A DNA stretch of 64,000 bases, taken from NCBI GenBank assembly GCA_030425925.1, contig JAUHZO010000010.1, forward strand, positions 62,001-126,000, given 5' to 3'. Below are positions 8,515 to 16,983 of the stretch, in pieces. Numbering within the stretch: position 1 is the stretch's first letter; every line of letters begins with the position of its first letter. The position numbers were made by a program, and so were the translations under genes. The notes beneath the pieces are model-generated. The model saw only the letters and a list, made by a program, of their open reading frames with translations, ran no database searches and was not told the origin of the DNA. The DNA is from Alphaproteobacteria bacterium. Its GTDB lineage: Bacteria > Pseudomonadota > Alphaproteobacteria > Rhodobacterales > Rhodobacteraceae.

Positions 8515-8838
8515 ATGGCGCTGTCGGAGGAAGAGATCGCCTTTGCCACCGATCTCTTCACCGGCCTCGGAGCGGTGAGCACCCGCAAGATGATGGGTGG
8601 GCTGTGCCTCTACCATGACGGCACGATCTTTGCCATCGTGCACCCCGAAGGCGGCGTGATGCTCAAGGGGGCCGGCGCCTTCGTGGACCGGCTGGAGGCG
8701 CTGGGCTGCACCCGGTGGACCTATCAGCGCGACGGCCAGAAGACCACGCGCATGCCGTACTGGAGCCTGCCCGACAGCGCCCGCGACGATCCCGACGAAG
8801 CCTGCGCGCTGGCCCGCGAGGCGCTGCAGCATCTGTGA
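8515..8838 (+). CDS. TfoX/Sxy N-terminal domain protein
   Basis: 107-residue stand-alone TfoX N-terminal domain: FTGLGAVSTRKMMGGLCLYHDGTIFAIV, the core strand LKG and RMPYWSLPDSARDDPDE. Full-length TfoX/Sxy regulates competence in gamma-proteobacteria, but short alphaproteobacterial versions have no proven role. The start codon follows the upstream stop after one base (TGACATG), so translation is coupled. About 95 bases separate it from tpiA. Confidence 0.85.
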   Translation: MALSEEEIAFATDLFTGLGAVSTRKMMGGLCLYHDGTIFAIVHPEGGVMLKGAGAFVDRLEALGCTRWTYQRDGQKTTRMPYWSLPDSARDDPDEACALAREALQHL

Positions 8839-8932
8839 TCCACCCGTGCCCTGTATCGGATCCGTCCTCCTGACGCCTTGACCCTGCACGGCTTATCGCG
8901 ACACTGCCGCAAAGCCGAACGGAGGGATCAAG

Positions 8933-9679
8933 ATGCGCCGCAAACTCGCTGCCGGAAACTGGAAGATGAACGGCACGCTGGCCGCCCTGGGCGAGGTTGA
9001 CAGCCTGGCCCTTGCCGCCCAGGGCGCGGCCGAGGTGCTGGTCTGCCCGCCCTTCCCGCTGATCGCCCCCGCCGCGGGCCGCGTGCCGGGGGTGGCGATT
9101 GGCGGGCAAACCTGCCATCCCGAGACCTCGGGCGCCTTTACCGGCGAGGTGTCAGCAGGGATGCTGGCGGATGTCGGCGCAAGCTATGTCATCCTTGGCC
9201 ATTCCGAGCGGCGCGAGATGTTCGACGAACATGACGACCATATCCGCGCCCGGTGCCGCGCGGCGTGGCAGGCCGGGCTGAAGGTGATCCTCTGCATCGG
9301 CGAGACCGAGGCACAGCGCGACGCTCAGAACACGCTGGACATCCTGGGCGGACAGATGGCCGGGTCGATCCCCGACGGGGCGACGGGGCACAATCTGGTG
9401 GTGGCCTATGAACCGATCTGGGCCATCGGAACCGGGCGCACCGCCACACCCGACCAGATCGGCGAGGTGCATGATTTCATCCGCGCCCGGCTGGAACGCC
9501 GTTTTGGCGCGGGTGTGGGCCGCTCGACCCGGCTGCTTTATGGCGGGTCGGTCAAGCCCGGCAACGCCGCCGAGATCTTTGCCGTGTCGAACGTGGATGG
9601 CGCGCTGGTGGGCGGGGCCTCGCTGAAATCCGCGGATTTCATCCTGATCATCGACGCGCTGAACGCCGCGTCGGATTGA
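8933..9679 (+). CDS. tpiA: Triosephosphate isomerase
   Basis: Interconverts dihydroxyacetone phosphate and glyceraldehyde 3-phosphate in glycolysis and gluconeogenesis. Catalytic residues are visible: Lys in AGNWKMNG near the N-terminus, His in LGHSERRE (near residue 90) and Glu in VAYEPIWAIGTG (near 162). The phosphate-gripper loop is followed by YGGSVKPGN and GGASLK. At 248 residues it has the normal length. GGAGGG lies 9-14 bases before the ATG. The gene is alone and converges on the dctPQM operon. Confidence 0.97.
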   Translation: MRRKLAAGNWKMNGTLAALGEVDSLALAAQGAAEVLVCPPFPLIAPAAGRVPGVAIGGQTCHPETSGAFTGEVSAGMLADVGASYVILGHSERREMFDEHDDHIRARCRAAWQAGLKVILCIGETEAQRDAQNTLDILGGQMAGSIPDGATGHNLVVAYEPIWAIGTGRTATPDQIGEVHDFIRARLERRFGAGVGRSTRLLYGGSVKPGNAAEIFAVSNVDGALVGGASLKSADFILIIDALNAASD

Positions 9680-9710
9680 AAAAAGGCGGCACCCGGACCG
9701 GGGCGCCGCC
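9679..9710 (-). terminator. Terminator of the dctPQM operon (shared with tpiA)
   Basis: GGCGGC and GCCGCC arms with an inner ACCCGG/CCGGGG stem form a strong hairpin at 9685-9710. Read on the minus strand it is followed by TTTTTT, so it terminates the dct transcript. On the plus strand the run TCTTGCG is weak but may still stop tpiA. Confidence 0.75.
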
Positions 9711-9750
9711 TCTTGCGTTGTGTCGGGTGGGGATCAGCCCACCCGCCCCG

Positions 9751-11190
9751 TCACTCTGCCACAGGCGCGCGCGCCTCGCAGAACGCCGCTTCAAGCTGGT
9801 TCGACGGCGGTGCGCCCGCGCAGTTCACCTGCGGGCCCATCACGTTGTCAGGCAGCCAGGTGGAAATCACCGGCACGTAGGTGACAAGGATCAGGAAGAC
9901 AAACAGCACCGCAAGGAACGGAAGCGCGGCCTTCACCACCCGCATCATGGGCATTCCCGCCACCCCGGAGGTCACAAACAGGTTCAGACCCACCGGCGGC
10001 GTGATCATCCCGATCTCCATGTTCACCACCATGATGATGCCCAGATGGATCGGGTCGATGCCCAGTTGCAGCGCAATCGGGAAAACCAGCGGCGCCACGA
10101 TCACCAGAAGGCCCGAGGGCTCCATGAACTGACCGCCGATCAGCAGGATCACGTTCGCGATCACCAGGAACATGATCGGGCCAAAGCCGGCATCCAGCAT
10201 CGCCGCGGCGATCTGCTGCGGGATCTGTTCGTCGGTCAGCACATGCTTGAGGATCAGCGCGTTGGCGATGATGAACATCAGCGTGACCGTCAGCTTGCCC
10301 GCCTCGAACAGCGTGTCCTTGGTGTCCTTGTGAAAGAACGCCGTCACCAGCGCGATGGGCTTCTGGATCAGCCGCAGATTGCGCTCGCCGTCCCGGCCCG
10401 CCAGCGGCCCCATGTCGCGATAGATGAAGTTCGCGATCAGGAAGGCGTAGACGGCGGCGACGGCGGCGGCTTCGGTGGGGGTGAAGATGCCGCCATAGAT
10501 GCCGCCCAGGATGATCACGATCAGAAGCAGGCCCCAAAGCGCCTCCAGCCCCGTCTCCCAGACCTCGCCCCAGCCCAGCCAGTCGCCCTTGGGCAGGTTG
10601 CGGACCTTGGCGATGCCGTAGATCGTCAGCATCAGCATCGAGCCCGCCATCAACCCCGGGATCACGCCCGCGAGGAACATCCGCCCCACCGAGACATCGG
10701 TGGCCGAGGCATAGACCACCATCACGATGGAGGGCGGGATCAGGATGCCCAGCGTGCCGGCATTGGCGATCACACCGGCGGCGAAGTCCTTGGAATACCC
10801 CACCTGCCGCATCCCCGCGATCACGATGGAGCCGATGGCCACCACCGTTGCCGGACTGGAGCCCGACAGGGCCGCAAACAACATGCAGGCAAACACCCCG
10901 GCAATCGCCAGACCGCCCGGGAAATGCCCCACGATGGCGATGGAGAACCGGATGATCCGCCGCGCCACGCCGCCCGTGGACATGAAGCTGGAGGCAAGGA
11001 TGAAGAACGGGATCGCCAGCAGCGTGTAATGCCCCGCCATCGCCTGGAAGAAGCTTTGCGCGATGGAGGCCAGCGAGGTGTCGGACAGCACCAGCAGGAA
11101 CAGGATCGACGAAAAGCCCAGCGAGACGGCGATGGGCACGCCGATCAGCATCAGGCCGATGACCATGCCAAAGAGAATGACAACTTCCAT
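9751..11190 (-). CDS. dctM: TRAP transporter large permease DctM
   Basis: Large membrane subunit of a tripartite ATP-independent periplasmic transporter, 479 residues with about 12 hydrophobic segments. Family features include the start MEVVILFGMVIGLMLIGVPIAVSLG, ALSGSSPATVVAIGSIV (the conserved substrate/sodium-site region), GTLGILIPPSIVMVVYA and MITPPVGLNLFV. It is longer than the usual 430 because of a cytoplasmic loop around FIYRDMGPLAGRDGERN. It couples sodium influx to uptake of the substrate brought by DctP. It is the last gene of dctP-dctQ-dctM, with 5 bases after dctQ. Confidence 0.95.
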   Translation of the reverse strand: MEVVILFGMVIGLMLIGVPIAVSLGFSSILFLLVLSDTSLASIAQSFFQAMAGHYTLLAIPFFILASSFMSTGGVARRIIRFSIAIVGHFPGGLAIAGVFACMLFAALSGSSPATVVAIGSIVIAGMRQVGYSKDFAAGVIANAGTLGILIPPSIVMVVYASATDVSVGRMFLAGVIPGLMAGSMLMLTIYGIAKVRNLPKGDWLGWGEVWETGLEALWGLLLIVIILGGIYGGIFTPTEAAAVAAVYAFLIANFIYRDMGPLAGRDGERNLRLIQKPIALVTAFFHKDTKDTLFEAGKLTVTLMFIIANALILKHVLTDEQIPQQIAAAMLDAGFGPIMFLVIANVILLIGGQFMEPSGLLVIVAPLVFPIALQLGIDPIHLGIIMVVNMEIGMITPPVGLNLFVTSGVAGMPMMRVVKAALPFLAVLFVFLILVTYVPVISTWLPDNVMGPQVNCAGAPPSNQLEAAFCEARAPVAE

Positions 11191-11195
11191 GGGTC

Positions 11196-11882
11196 TCAGT
11201 CCTTGTTCAGATGCGCGACGTCGTCGACGGCGTCTTCGGCTTCATGCGACACGATCAGGCTTTCCTCGGCACCGGTCCAGATGCGCCAGGTCGCCTGGCA
11301 AAAGCGCAAGAGCAGCAGCGCGGCACCAATCGGCAGGATCACATAGGGGATGAAGCGCGGGATCTTCTCATAGGCCTCGCCTTCGTTGATCCACGGCTCG
11401 ATGAAACGCAGCCATTCCGGCATGGGAATGTCGATGACCTCGTACCACGACCGGTACGAGGTGCGTTTCATCTCTTCGAACCCGGTGGGGAACCATTGCC
11501 CGGTGGTCTTGGGCAGGTTGGCGAAATTGGCCCAGTAATCCCACGCGCCCTTGAGCAGCAGGAACGCATAGGCCACGCACACGGCGGCGGCGATCAGCCC
11601 CAGCACGCGGCGCGTCCCCGGGGCGAGCACGTTCAGCACGGCATCGACGCCCAGATTGGCCGTCTTCTTGACCGCGTAGCTCACGCCGAACAGCACCAGC
11701 CAGGCAAACAGGAACGACGTGGCCTCCAGCCCCCATATGAGGCCGGTGTTGAACCCATAGCGCAGCACCACGTTGATGAAGGTGATCAGGGTCATCGCGC
11801 CCAGGATCAGGGCGATCAGGGTCTCTTCCAGCTCGTCGATCACGCGGCTGGCCAGTCCGTGGGACTCGGGATGCTTGGACAT
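11196..11882 (-). CDS. dctQ: TRAP transporter small permease DctQ
   Basis: Small membrane subunit that pairs with DctM. The 228 residues include four hydrophobic helices (LIALILGAMTLITFINVVLRY, FLFAWLVLFGVSYAV, LGLIAAAVCVAYAFLL, FIPYVILPIGAALLLL) and the family signature ATSFLFAWLVLFGVSYAVKK. A long periplasmic insert (residues about 120-180) is like that of Rhodobacter-type DctQ. The start at 11882 (MSKHPESHG) has GGAGGAG just upstream; a longer start at 11918 is less likely. Confidence 0.94.
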   Translation of the reverse strand: MSKHPESHGLASRVIDELEETLIALILGAMTLITFINVVLRYGFNTGLIWGLEATSFLFAWLVLFGVSYAVKKTANLGVDAVLNVLAPGTRRVLGLIAAAVCVAYAFLLLKGAWDYWANFANLPKTTGQWFPTGFEEMKRTSYRSWYEVIDIPMPEWLRFIEPWINEGEAYEKIPRFIPYVILPIGAALLLLRFCQATWRIWTGAEESLIVSHEAEDAVDDVAHLNKD

Positions 11883-11972
11883 GGCGCTCCTCCACTGGCC
11901 CCGCACCCTGCGGGGCATGTTGTTCGGCCGTCATCGGGGAACAAGGGCCCCGGCCTTGTGCGACCGGGGCAT

Positions 11973-11996
11973 GCGGCGGCCCCGAAAGGCCGCCGC
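11973..11996 (-). promoter_or_regulatory. Intercistronic hairpin between dctP and dctQ
   Basis: Perfect 9-bp stem GCGGCGGCC / GGCCGCCGC with a 6-base loop, 8 bases after the dctP stop codon on the transcript. There is no U run. Hairpins in this place in binding-protein transporter operons usually protect the upstream mRNA or cause partial termination, so that the binding protein is made in excess. That role here is inferred. Confidence 0.6.
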
Positions 11997-12003
11997 GACA
12001 GGA

Positions 12004-13008
12004 TCAGAAATTCATGTTGATCGCCTGCGCGGCGTCGATGTTGTCCTGGCCCACGTCGGCCTTGAACTGGTCCCAGACCGGCAGCATCGCGTCGACCCAG
12101 GCCTGGCGCTGCTCGGCGTTCAGCTCGCGCACCACGCCGCCGGCATCGAGGATCGCCTGCTTGGCTTCCTGGTTGACACGGAAGCTTTCGGCATTCCGGG
12201 CTTCGGTCACTTCGGCCAGGATGGTGGCCAGTTGATCGCGCACATCGGCATCGAGGCTGTCCCACCAGTCCACCGAGGTGACGACCATGTAGTCGATCAC
12301 GCCGTGATTGGTTTCGGTGATGCCGTCCTGCACTTCAAAGAACTTCTGGCCGTAGATGTTCGACCAGGTGTTTTCCTGACCGTCCACAACGCCGGTCTGC
12401 AGCGCGCCGTATACTTCCGAGAACGCCATCGGCTGCGGGCTCACGCCGATCGCTTCCATCTGCGCCTTCAGCACTTCGGACGGCTGCACGCGGAACTTCA
12501 GACCGTTGGCGTCCGACGGCAGCTCCAGCGGCACGTTGGCCGACATCTGCTTCATGCCGTTGTGCCAGAACTGCAGGCCCAGCAGGCCGCGGCGGGTCAT
12601 CGATTCCTTCATCGCCTGGCCGGTTTCCGACGCCTGAAACGCGTCCACCGCTTCGATGTTCTTGAACATGAAGGGCAGGTCGAAGATGCGGAACTGCTTG
12701 GTGAACTGCTCGAACTTCGACAGCGACGGCGCGGCCATCTGCACGTCACCGTTCAGCATCGCCTCGAGCACCTGGTCGTCATTGTAGAGCGTCGAGTTCG
12801 GGAACACCTCGACACAGGCGGTGCCGTCCATTTCGGCGTTGACGCGCTCCTGGAACAGCGTCGCGGCGATGCCCTTGGGATGGCGGTCGGTGTTGGTGAC
12901 GTGGCTGAACTTGATGACGATCTCGCCATCGTCGCAGGCCGCCAGCGCCCCGTTGGCGGCACCCATCAGTGCAGTGGCCGCAACGGCCGTCATGAGCAGG
13001 GTCTTCAT
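12004..13008 (-). CDS. dctP: TRAP transporter C4-dicarboxylate-binding protein DctP
   Basis: Periplasmic substrate-binding protein, 334 residues. The signal peptide is MKTLLMTAVAATALMGAANG, cleaved near ALA/A. Mature motifs match DctP: EIVIKFSHVTNTDRHPKG, VEVFPNSTLYNDDQVLEAMLNG, DLPFMFKN, GLKFRVQPSEV (with the carboxylate-binding Arg) and VDGQENTWSNI. It captures malate, succinate or fumarate. It is first in the operon with dctQ and dctM. The ATG at 13008 has GGGAGGA upstream. Adjacent DctB/DctD genes and DctD-type palindromes upstream support a C4-dicarboxylate role. Confidence 0.95.
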   Translation of the reverse strand: MKTLLMTAVAATALMGAANGALAACDDGEIVIKFSHVTNTDRHPKGIAATLFQERVNAEMDGTACVEVFPNSTLYNDDQVLEAMLNGDVQMAAPSLSKFEQFTKQFRIFDLPFMFKNIEAVDAFQASETGQAMKESMTRRGLLGLQFWHNGMKQMSANVPLELPSDANGLKFRVQPSEVLKAQMEAIGVSPQPMAFSEVYGALQTGVVDGQENTWSNIYGQKFFEVQDGITETNHGVIDYMVVTSVDWWDSLDADVRDQLATILAEVTEARNAESFRVNQEAKQAILDAGGVVRELNAEQRQAWVDAMLPVWDQFKADVGQDNIDAAQAINMNF

Positions 13009-13197
13009 GCAATCCTCCCGGATGTCTGTTGCAGAACAGGGCCCCCCTCCCCGGGGGCCCGGTGCAGTCACAAGACCGTGTTCGCCGAATCGGATCAAGC
13101 GCGGAATCGGCCTGCCGCGCCCGGTGGCGATTTCCGTTGTTTGGCAGGGTGTTGGCGTGCAGTTCTGACAGCCGGCACAAGCCCGTCTGCGGCCTTT

Positions 13198-13213
13198 GTG
13201 CGGAAATCCGCAC
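13198..13213. promoter_or_regulatory. DctD-type operator 1 upstream of dctP
   Basis: GTGCGGAAATCCGCAC, with 7-bp perfect arms (GTGCGGA / TCCGCAC). As I recall them, rhizobial DctD sites upstream of dctA have the same core. Its centre is 197 bases before the dctP start and 33 bases (about three helical turns) from operator 2. Confidence 0.75.
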
Positions 13214-13229
13214 GCCGCGCGGGGCGGGC

Positions 13230-13247
13230 TGTGCGGAATTCCGCACA
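13230..13247. promoter_or_regulatory. DctD-type operator 2 upstream of dctP
   Basis: TGTGCGGAATTCCGCACA is a perfect 18-bp palindrome with the same TGTGCGGA half-site as operator 1. It lies on the same face of the helix as operator 1, as expected for cooperative binding of DctD dimers. It is also 47 bases before the divergent HD-domain gene, which might be affected too. Confidence 0.78.
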
Positions 13248-13293
13248 GTTTTTGCCCCTCGCGAATCCTCCTGCGGCGCGCCATTGTTCCGCC

Positions 13294-13875
13294 ATGTCCC
13301 CCGATCCCGACCGACTCGCCCGCCTCATCACCTTCCTGCAGGCCGCCAGCGTACTGAAGGACACGCTGCGTTCGTCGCGGACCCTTGCGGGCCGCCCCGA
13401 AAGCACCGCCGAACACAGCTGGAGCCTGTGCCTGCTGGTGCTGCTGGTCGAGCGGGATCTGGACGGCATCGACGTTCCGCGCCTGCTCAAACTGTGCCTG
13501 CTACACGATCTGGGCGAGGCGATCTCGGGCGACATTCCCGCCATCCACCAGGATCCGGACCACGACAAGGCCGCCGAGGAACGCGCCGATTTCATCACCC
13601 TGTGCGCCCCCCTGCCCGACGATCTGAAGACCGAGTTCCTGGCGCTCTGGGACGAATACGACGCGGCCCGGACGCCCGAGGCGCAACTGGCCAAGGGGCT
13701 CGACAAGCTGGAAACGATGATCCAGCACGTCACCGGACAGCAGGTGGAGGGCTTCGACTACCTGTGGAACCTGGGCTACGGCACCAACCGCACCAACAAG
13801 ACGCCGCTTCTGCGCGCGTTGCGGGACAAGGTCGATGCCATGACCCGGCAGGCCGCCGCGGATCAGCTGCGGTAG
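13294..13875 (+). CDS. HD domain phosphohydrolase (YfbR-like)
   Basis: Metal-dependent phosphohydrolase of 193 residues. HD-superfamily ligands are visible in order: STAEHSW (His), LCLLHDLGEAISGDIP (His-Asp) and KGLDKLETMIQH (Asp). This arrangement matches YfbR-type 5'-deoxynucleotidases and related HD proteins, so a nucleotide substrate is likely but unproven. It is divergent from dctP. Its 3' end overlaps the 3' end of the convergent dctD gene by 13 bases. Confidence 0.82.
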   Translation: MSPDPDRLARLITFLQAASVLKDTLRSSRTLAGRPESTAEHSWSLCLLVLLVERDLDGIDVPRLLKLCLLHDLGEAISGDIPAIHQDPDHDKAAEERADFITLCAPLPDDLKTEFLALWDEYDAARTPEAQLAKGLDKLETMIQHVTGQQVEGFDYLWNLGYGTNRTNKTPLLRALRDKVDAMTRQAAADQLR

Positions 13876-15074
13876 TCCTCGGGTTTCAGCCCGTATCTGG
13901 CCAGCTTGTCGTAAAACGTCTTGCGTGGCAGCTTCAGCGCCTCGGCCGCGGCGCGGGCCTGCCCGCCGGCACGGCGCAGCGCATCCTCCAGAAAGGACCG
14001 TTCCACCTGCGCCATGCGGTCGGCCAGTCCCAGATCGGCGGATGGCGCGGCCTCGGCCAGCCCCAGCGCAAAGCGCATGGCGTGGCTCATCAGCGCGCGG
14101 GCATTGCCCGGCCAGTCCCGCGCCATCAACCCGGCAACCACCTTTTCCGAGATATCAGGCGCCGCCAGTCCGGCCTGTTCGGCGGCCTGGGCAACATAGT
14201 GGCGGAACAGCACGGGAATGTCCTCGGGCCGTTCCGACAGCGCCGGGATGCGCACCTGGCAGACCTCCAGCCGGTAGTAGAGATCGGCGGTCAGCCCGGT
14301 GTCCGGCAGCGCCCGCGTGCTGCCCGCGATCAGCTGCACACCGCCGGTTTCCAGCAGATCGGCCAGCGCCAGCTGGGTGTCGCCGGGCAGCGCCGCGATC
14401 TCGTCCAGAAACAACGCGCCGCCGCTGCCATCGCGCCAGAGCCGTTCCAGCGCCGGTCGGTCCAGCCCGGCCGCGGCGCGCTTTTCGAACGGACCCTTGG
14501 CGCGGGACGACGACAGGTGGATGACCTCGGCCACCTTCGAGATGCCGGTGCCCGGCGCGCCATGCACCAGCACCTCGGTGCCCATGCGCGCCGCGGCCCG
14601 CACTTGCGCGCGCAGGCCCTCGGCCTGCGCCGAGACGCCAAAGATCAGCCGTGCCGCCGGATCGCCATGCTCCAGCTCCGCCCGCAGCCGCCGGTTTTCC
14701 AGCACCAGCGCCCGGGTCCGCGCCGCCCGCTCCAGCACGGCGGTCAGGTCGGCGGGCGAACAGGGCTTTTCCAGAAAGCCGAACGCCCCGTCCGACATCG
14801 CCCGCACCGCCATGGGAATGTCGCCCTCGCCGGTCAGCAGGATCACCGGCAGGTCCGGATCGATGCCGCGGGCAAATTCCAGCAGGTGAAACCCGTCCCG
14901 CCCCGGCATCCGCAGATCCGACAGGATCACCCCGTCAAAGCCGGGGGTGATATGGTCGCGGGCGGCCACGAAGGACCCCGCCACCAGTGGCACGAACCCC
15001 GCAAGGTCCAGCGTCTGGCCAAGAGCCTCGCGCACCGCGGCGTCGTCATCGACCACCAGAACCCGCCGCGTCAT
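13863..15074 (-). CDS. dctD: DctD-like response regulator with degenerate AAA+ domain
   Basis: Response regulator of 403 residues paired with DctB. The receiver domain (1-120) has the acidic pocket VVDDD and the phosphoacceptor Asp53 in ILSDLRMPG, with Lys103 in LEKPC. The central AAA+ domain is altered: Walker A reads GAPGTGISK (172-180), where the lysine position holds Ile, and the segment that should carry GAFTGA (between about 199 and 216) is deleted by roughly 20 residues. Walker B (GGALFLDEI) and the YYRL arginine-finger region remain. The C-terminus (357-400) is a Fis-type helix-turn-helix (AAAEALKLPRKTFYDKLARYG). It should bind DNA but not drive sigma-54 open complexes. The start at 15074 gives MTRRVLVVDDD. 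Confidence 0.88.
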   Translation of the reverse strand: MTRRVLVVDDDAAVREALGQTLDLAGFVPLVAGSFVAARDHITPGFDGVILSDLRMPGRDGFHLLEFARGIDPDLPVILLTGEGDIPMAVRAMSDGAFGFLEKPCSPADLTAVLERAARTRALVLENRRLRAELEHGDPAARLIFGVSAQAEGLRAQVRAAARMGTEVLVHGAPGTGISKVAEVIHLSSSRAKGPFEKRAAAGLDRPALERLWRDGSGGALFLDEIAALPGDTQLALADLLETGGVQLIAGSTRALPDTGLTADLYYRLEVCQVRIPALSERPEDIPVLFRHYVAQAAEQAGLAAPDISEKVVAGLMARDWPGNARALMSHAMRFALGLAEAAPSADLGLADRMAQVERSFLEDALRRAGGQARAAAEALKLPRKTFYDKLARYGLKPEDYRS

Positions 15075-15156
15075 GCGCCGCTCCCGGGTGTCGCGCCACA
15101 AGGGACGGTGGGCGGGGCGACGTTCCGGGCCTGCCCGGAACAAGCGTCGTCCGGCA

Positions 15157-16908
15157 TCATGCCGCCACCTCTTCGGCAAAGGGTTCCAGTTCGACGGTGA
15201 ACACCGCGCCGCCGCCCGCAACGTTGCTGCCGCGGATATTGCCGCCAAAGCTTTGCACCAGCCCGTAGGAAATCGACAGGCCCAGCCCCATGCCTTCGGT
15301 CTCGCCCACCTCCTTGGTGGTGTAGAACGGCTCGAACACCCGTTCGGGATCGGCAATGCCCGGCCCGGTGTCGCGCACCGTGACCACCGGCCCCGGGGCG
15401 ATGGCCAGCGCGATCCGCTTTTCGGCCTGCCCTGTCATGGCATCGGCGGCATTGTTGATCAGGTTGACAAAGACCTGCGTCAGCCGCACCTCGCCGCCCA
15501 GGGCCCAGACCGGCCCCTCCGGGCGCGGCCAGTCCAGCGTGACGGCGTCGGCGCGCAGCCGCGCCTCGGTCAGGTCCACCGCGCTGTCCAGCACGCGCAC
15601 AAGGTCCACCCGCCCCACCGGCTCGCTTTCATTGCGGGCAAAGGCGCGCAGGTTCTTGATGATCCGCGCCGCCCGCGCCGCCATGTCCGAAATCCGCCCG
15701 AGATTCTCGCCCGCCTTGTCGGGCACGCCGCGGGCCAGATAGGCGGCACCGTTCTCGGCAAACTGCCGGATCGCCATGAGCGGCTGGTTCAGTTCGTGGC
15801 TGATCCCCGCCGACATCTGCCCCAGCGCGCTCAGCTTGCCCGCCTGCACCAGATCGGCCTGCGCCCGGCGCAGCGCCGCCTCGGCCGCCTCGCGTTCGGC
15901 CACCTCGCGGCGCAGCGCGGTGTTGGAGGCCTCCAGATCGGCGGTGCGGGCCCGCACCCGGCTTTCCAGCACCTGGTTGGCCGCCGCCAGCGCCTGCCGC
16001 CGTTCGGTCGCGAGGAACAGCAGCGAGCCGAACACGAGGCACAGCATTCCCACCGCCGCCGCCTGCAGCGCGGCCAGCCGCCGCGCCGGGGCGACATCAA
16101 CCAGCGCCTCGCCGGTCATGCCGATCACCGGCAGCGGCCGCGCCAGGTGCAGCGCGTGCGGCGGCACATAGGCGCTCAGCCGCTGGTGCCAGAGCATGTG
16201 CGCCCCCAGCACCCGCCGCGTCACCGGCGGCACGGTCCCGTCGGGGGTGACAAAGCCCTCTTCGCTGCGCCGCCAGCCCAGCAGTTCCGACCGCGAGGAC
16301 ACAAAGACCTCGCCCCCGGCCACGGTGAACCAGACGGTGGGCCGCGCACCGCGCCAGTCCTGTTCGAGATTGTCGATATCCACCACCAGCACCAGCACGC
16401 CCTGCACCCGCCCGTCCGCCCCGAAGGCGGGCGCGGCAAAGCTGTAGGCGCGCCGGGCAAACCCCGCGCTCGACCCGTGCGCAGCGCCAAGCGCGCCATG
16501 CAGGGCGCGGCGGAAATAGGCGGTGTCGGCCAGCCCCTCGGGGCGTACCTCGTGCGAGGCGGCCAGGATCCGGCCCTGCGGATCGGCATAGTAGGCCGCC
16601 AGCGCCGCGGTGCGGTCGGCGCTTTTCAGCAACAGCGCCTCGGCCTGTGCCACCGGCGCATCGCCATGCAGCGCGGCCAGCTCCGGGTGATCGGCCAGGA
16701 GCACCGCCGTCATGCGGTACCGCTTGAGCTCGGCCACCAGCTGATCGGCGGCCAGCGCCAGGTCCGACGCCCCGCGTGCCGCCAGCCCGTCCAGCGCCTG
16801 CCGATAGCCATAGTGCCAGACGCCGCCCCCCAGGAGGGCGACGGCCAGAAGAAAGGCCAGAACCGCAGGGCCGCGGCGGAACGACAGGCTCAGCATGAGC
16901 GTCTGCAT
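15157..16908 (-). CDS. dctB: C4-dicarboxylate sensor histidine kinase DctB
   Basis: Membrane sensor kinase of 583 residues. The first membrane helix (AVLAFLLAVALLGGGVW) and the second (near 297-318, VGMLCLVFGSLLFLATERRQ) enclose a periplasmic double-PAS/Cache sensor region (about 32-290). It contains DTAYFRRALHG and RAYSFAAPAF, as in rhizobial DctB. A coiled coil leads to the H box ISHELNQPL (His near 371). The N, G1 and G2 boxes follow (NLINNAADAM, VRDTGPGI, GMGLGLSI). It phosphorylates the regulator encoded 82 bases downstream. It is divergent from the P450 gene. Confidence 0.93.
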   Translation of the reverse strand: MQTLMLSLSFRRGPAVLAFLLAVALLGGGVWHYGYRQALDGLAARGASDLALAADQLVAELKRYRMTAVLLADHPELAALHGDAPVAQAEALLLKSADRTAALAAYYADPQGRILAASHEVRPEGLADTAYFRRALHGALGAAHGSSAGFARRAYSFAAPAFGADGRVQGVLVLVVDIDNLEQDWRGARPTVWFTVAGGEVFVSSRSELLGWRRSEEGFVTPDGTVPPVTRRVLGAHMLWHQRLSAYVPPHALHLARPLPVIGMTGEALVDVAPARRLAALQAAAVGMLCLVFGSLLFLATERRQALAAANQVLESRVRARTADLEASNTALRREVAEREAAEAALRRAQADLVQAGKLSALGQMSAGISHELNQPLMAIRQFAENGAAYLARGVPDKAGENLGRISDMAARAARIIKNLRAFARNESEPVGRVDLVRVLDSAVDLTEARLRADAVTLDWPRPEGPVWALGGEVRLTQVFVNLINNAADAMTGQAEKRIALAIAPGPVVTVRDTGPGIADPERVFEPFYTTKEVGETEGMGLGLSISYGLVQSFGGNIRGSNVAGGGAVFTVELEPFAEEVAA

Positions 16909-16983
16909 AGCAAGCGCCCGCGCCGCGGGAAAGCCTGCGCAAAACCGCTTTGCCCGCCGCCCGGTTCCGGGTTAGCTGGCCGC

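Noticed and set aside
9676-11346. Long plus-strand frame rich in His, Asp and Gln opposite dctM
   Set aside because: Antisense shadow of the TRAP permease; it starts in the terminator hairpin.
13063-13078. Sigma-54-like promoter (GG, 10 bases, GC) upstream of dctP on the minus strand
   Set aside because: The match beyond GG and TGCA is weak, the start site would fall in a GC-rich hairpin, and the regulator lacks the sigma-54 contact loop.
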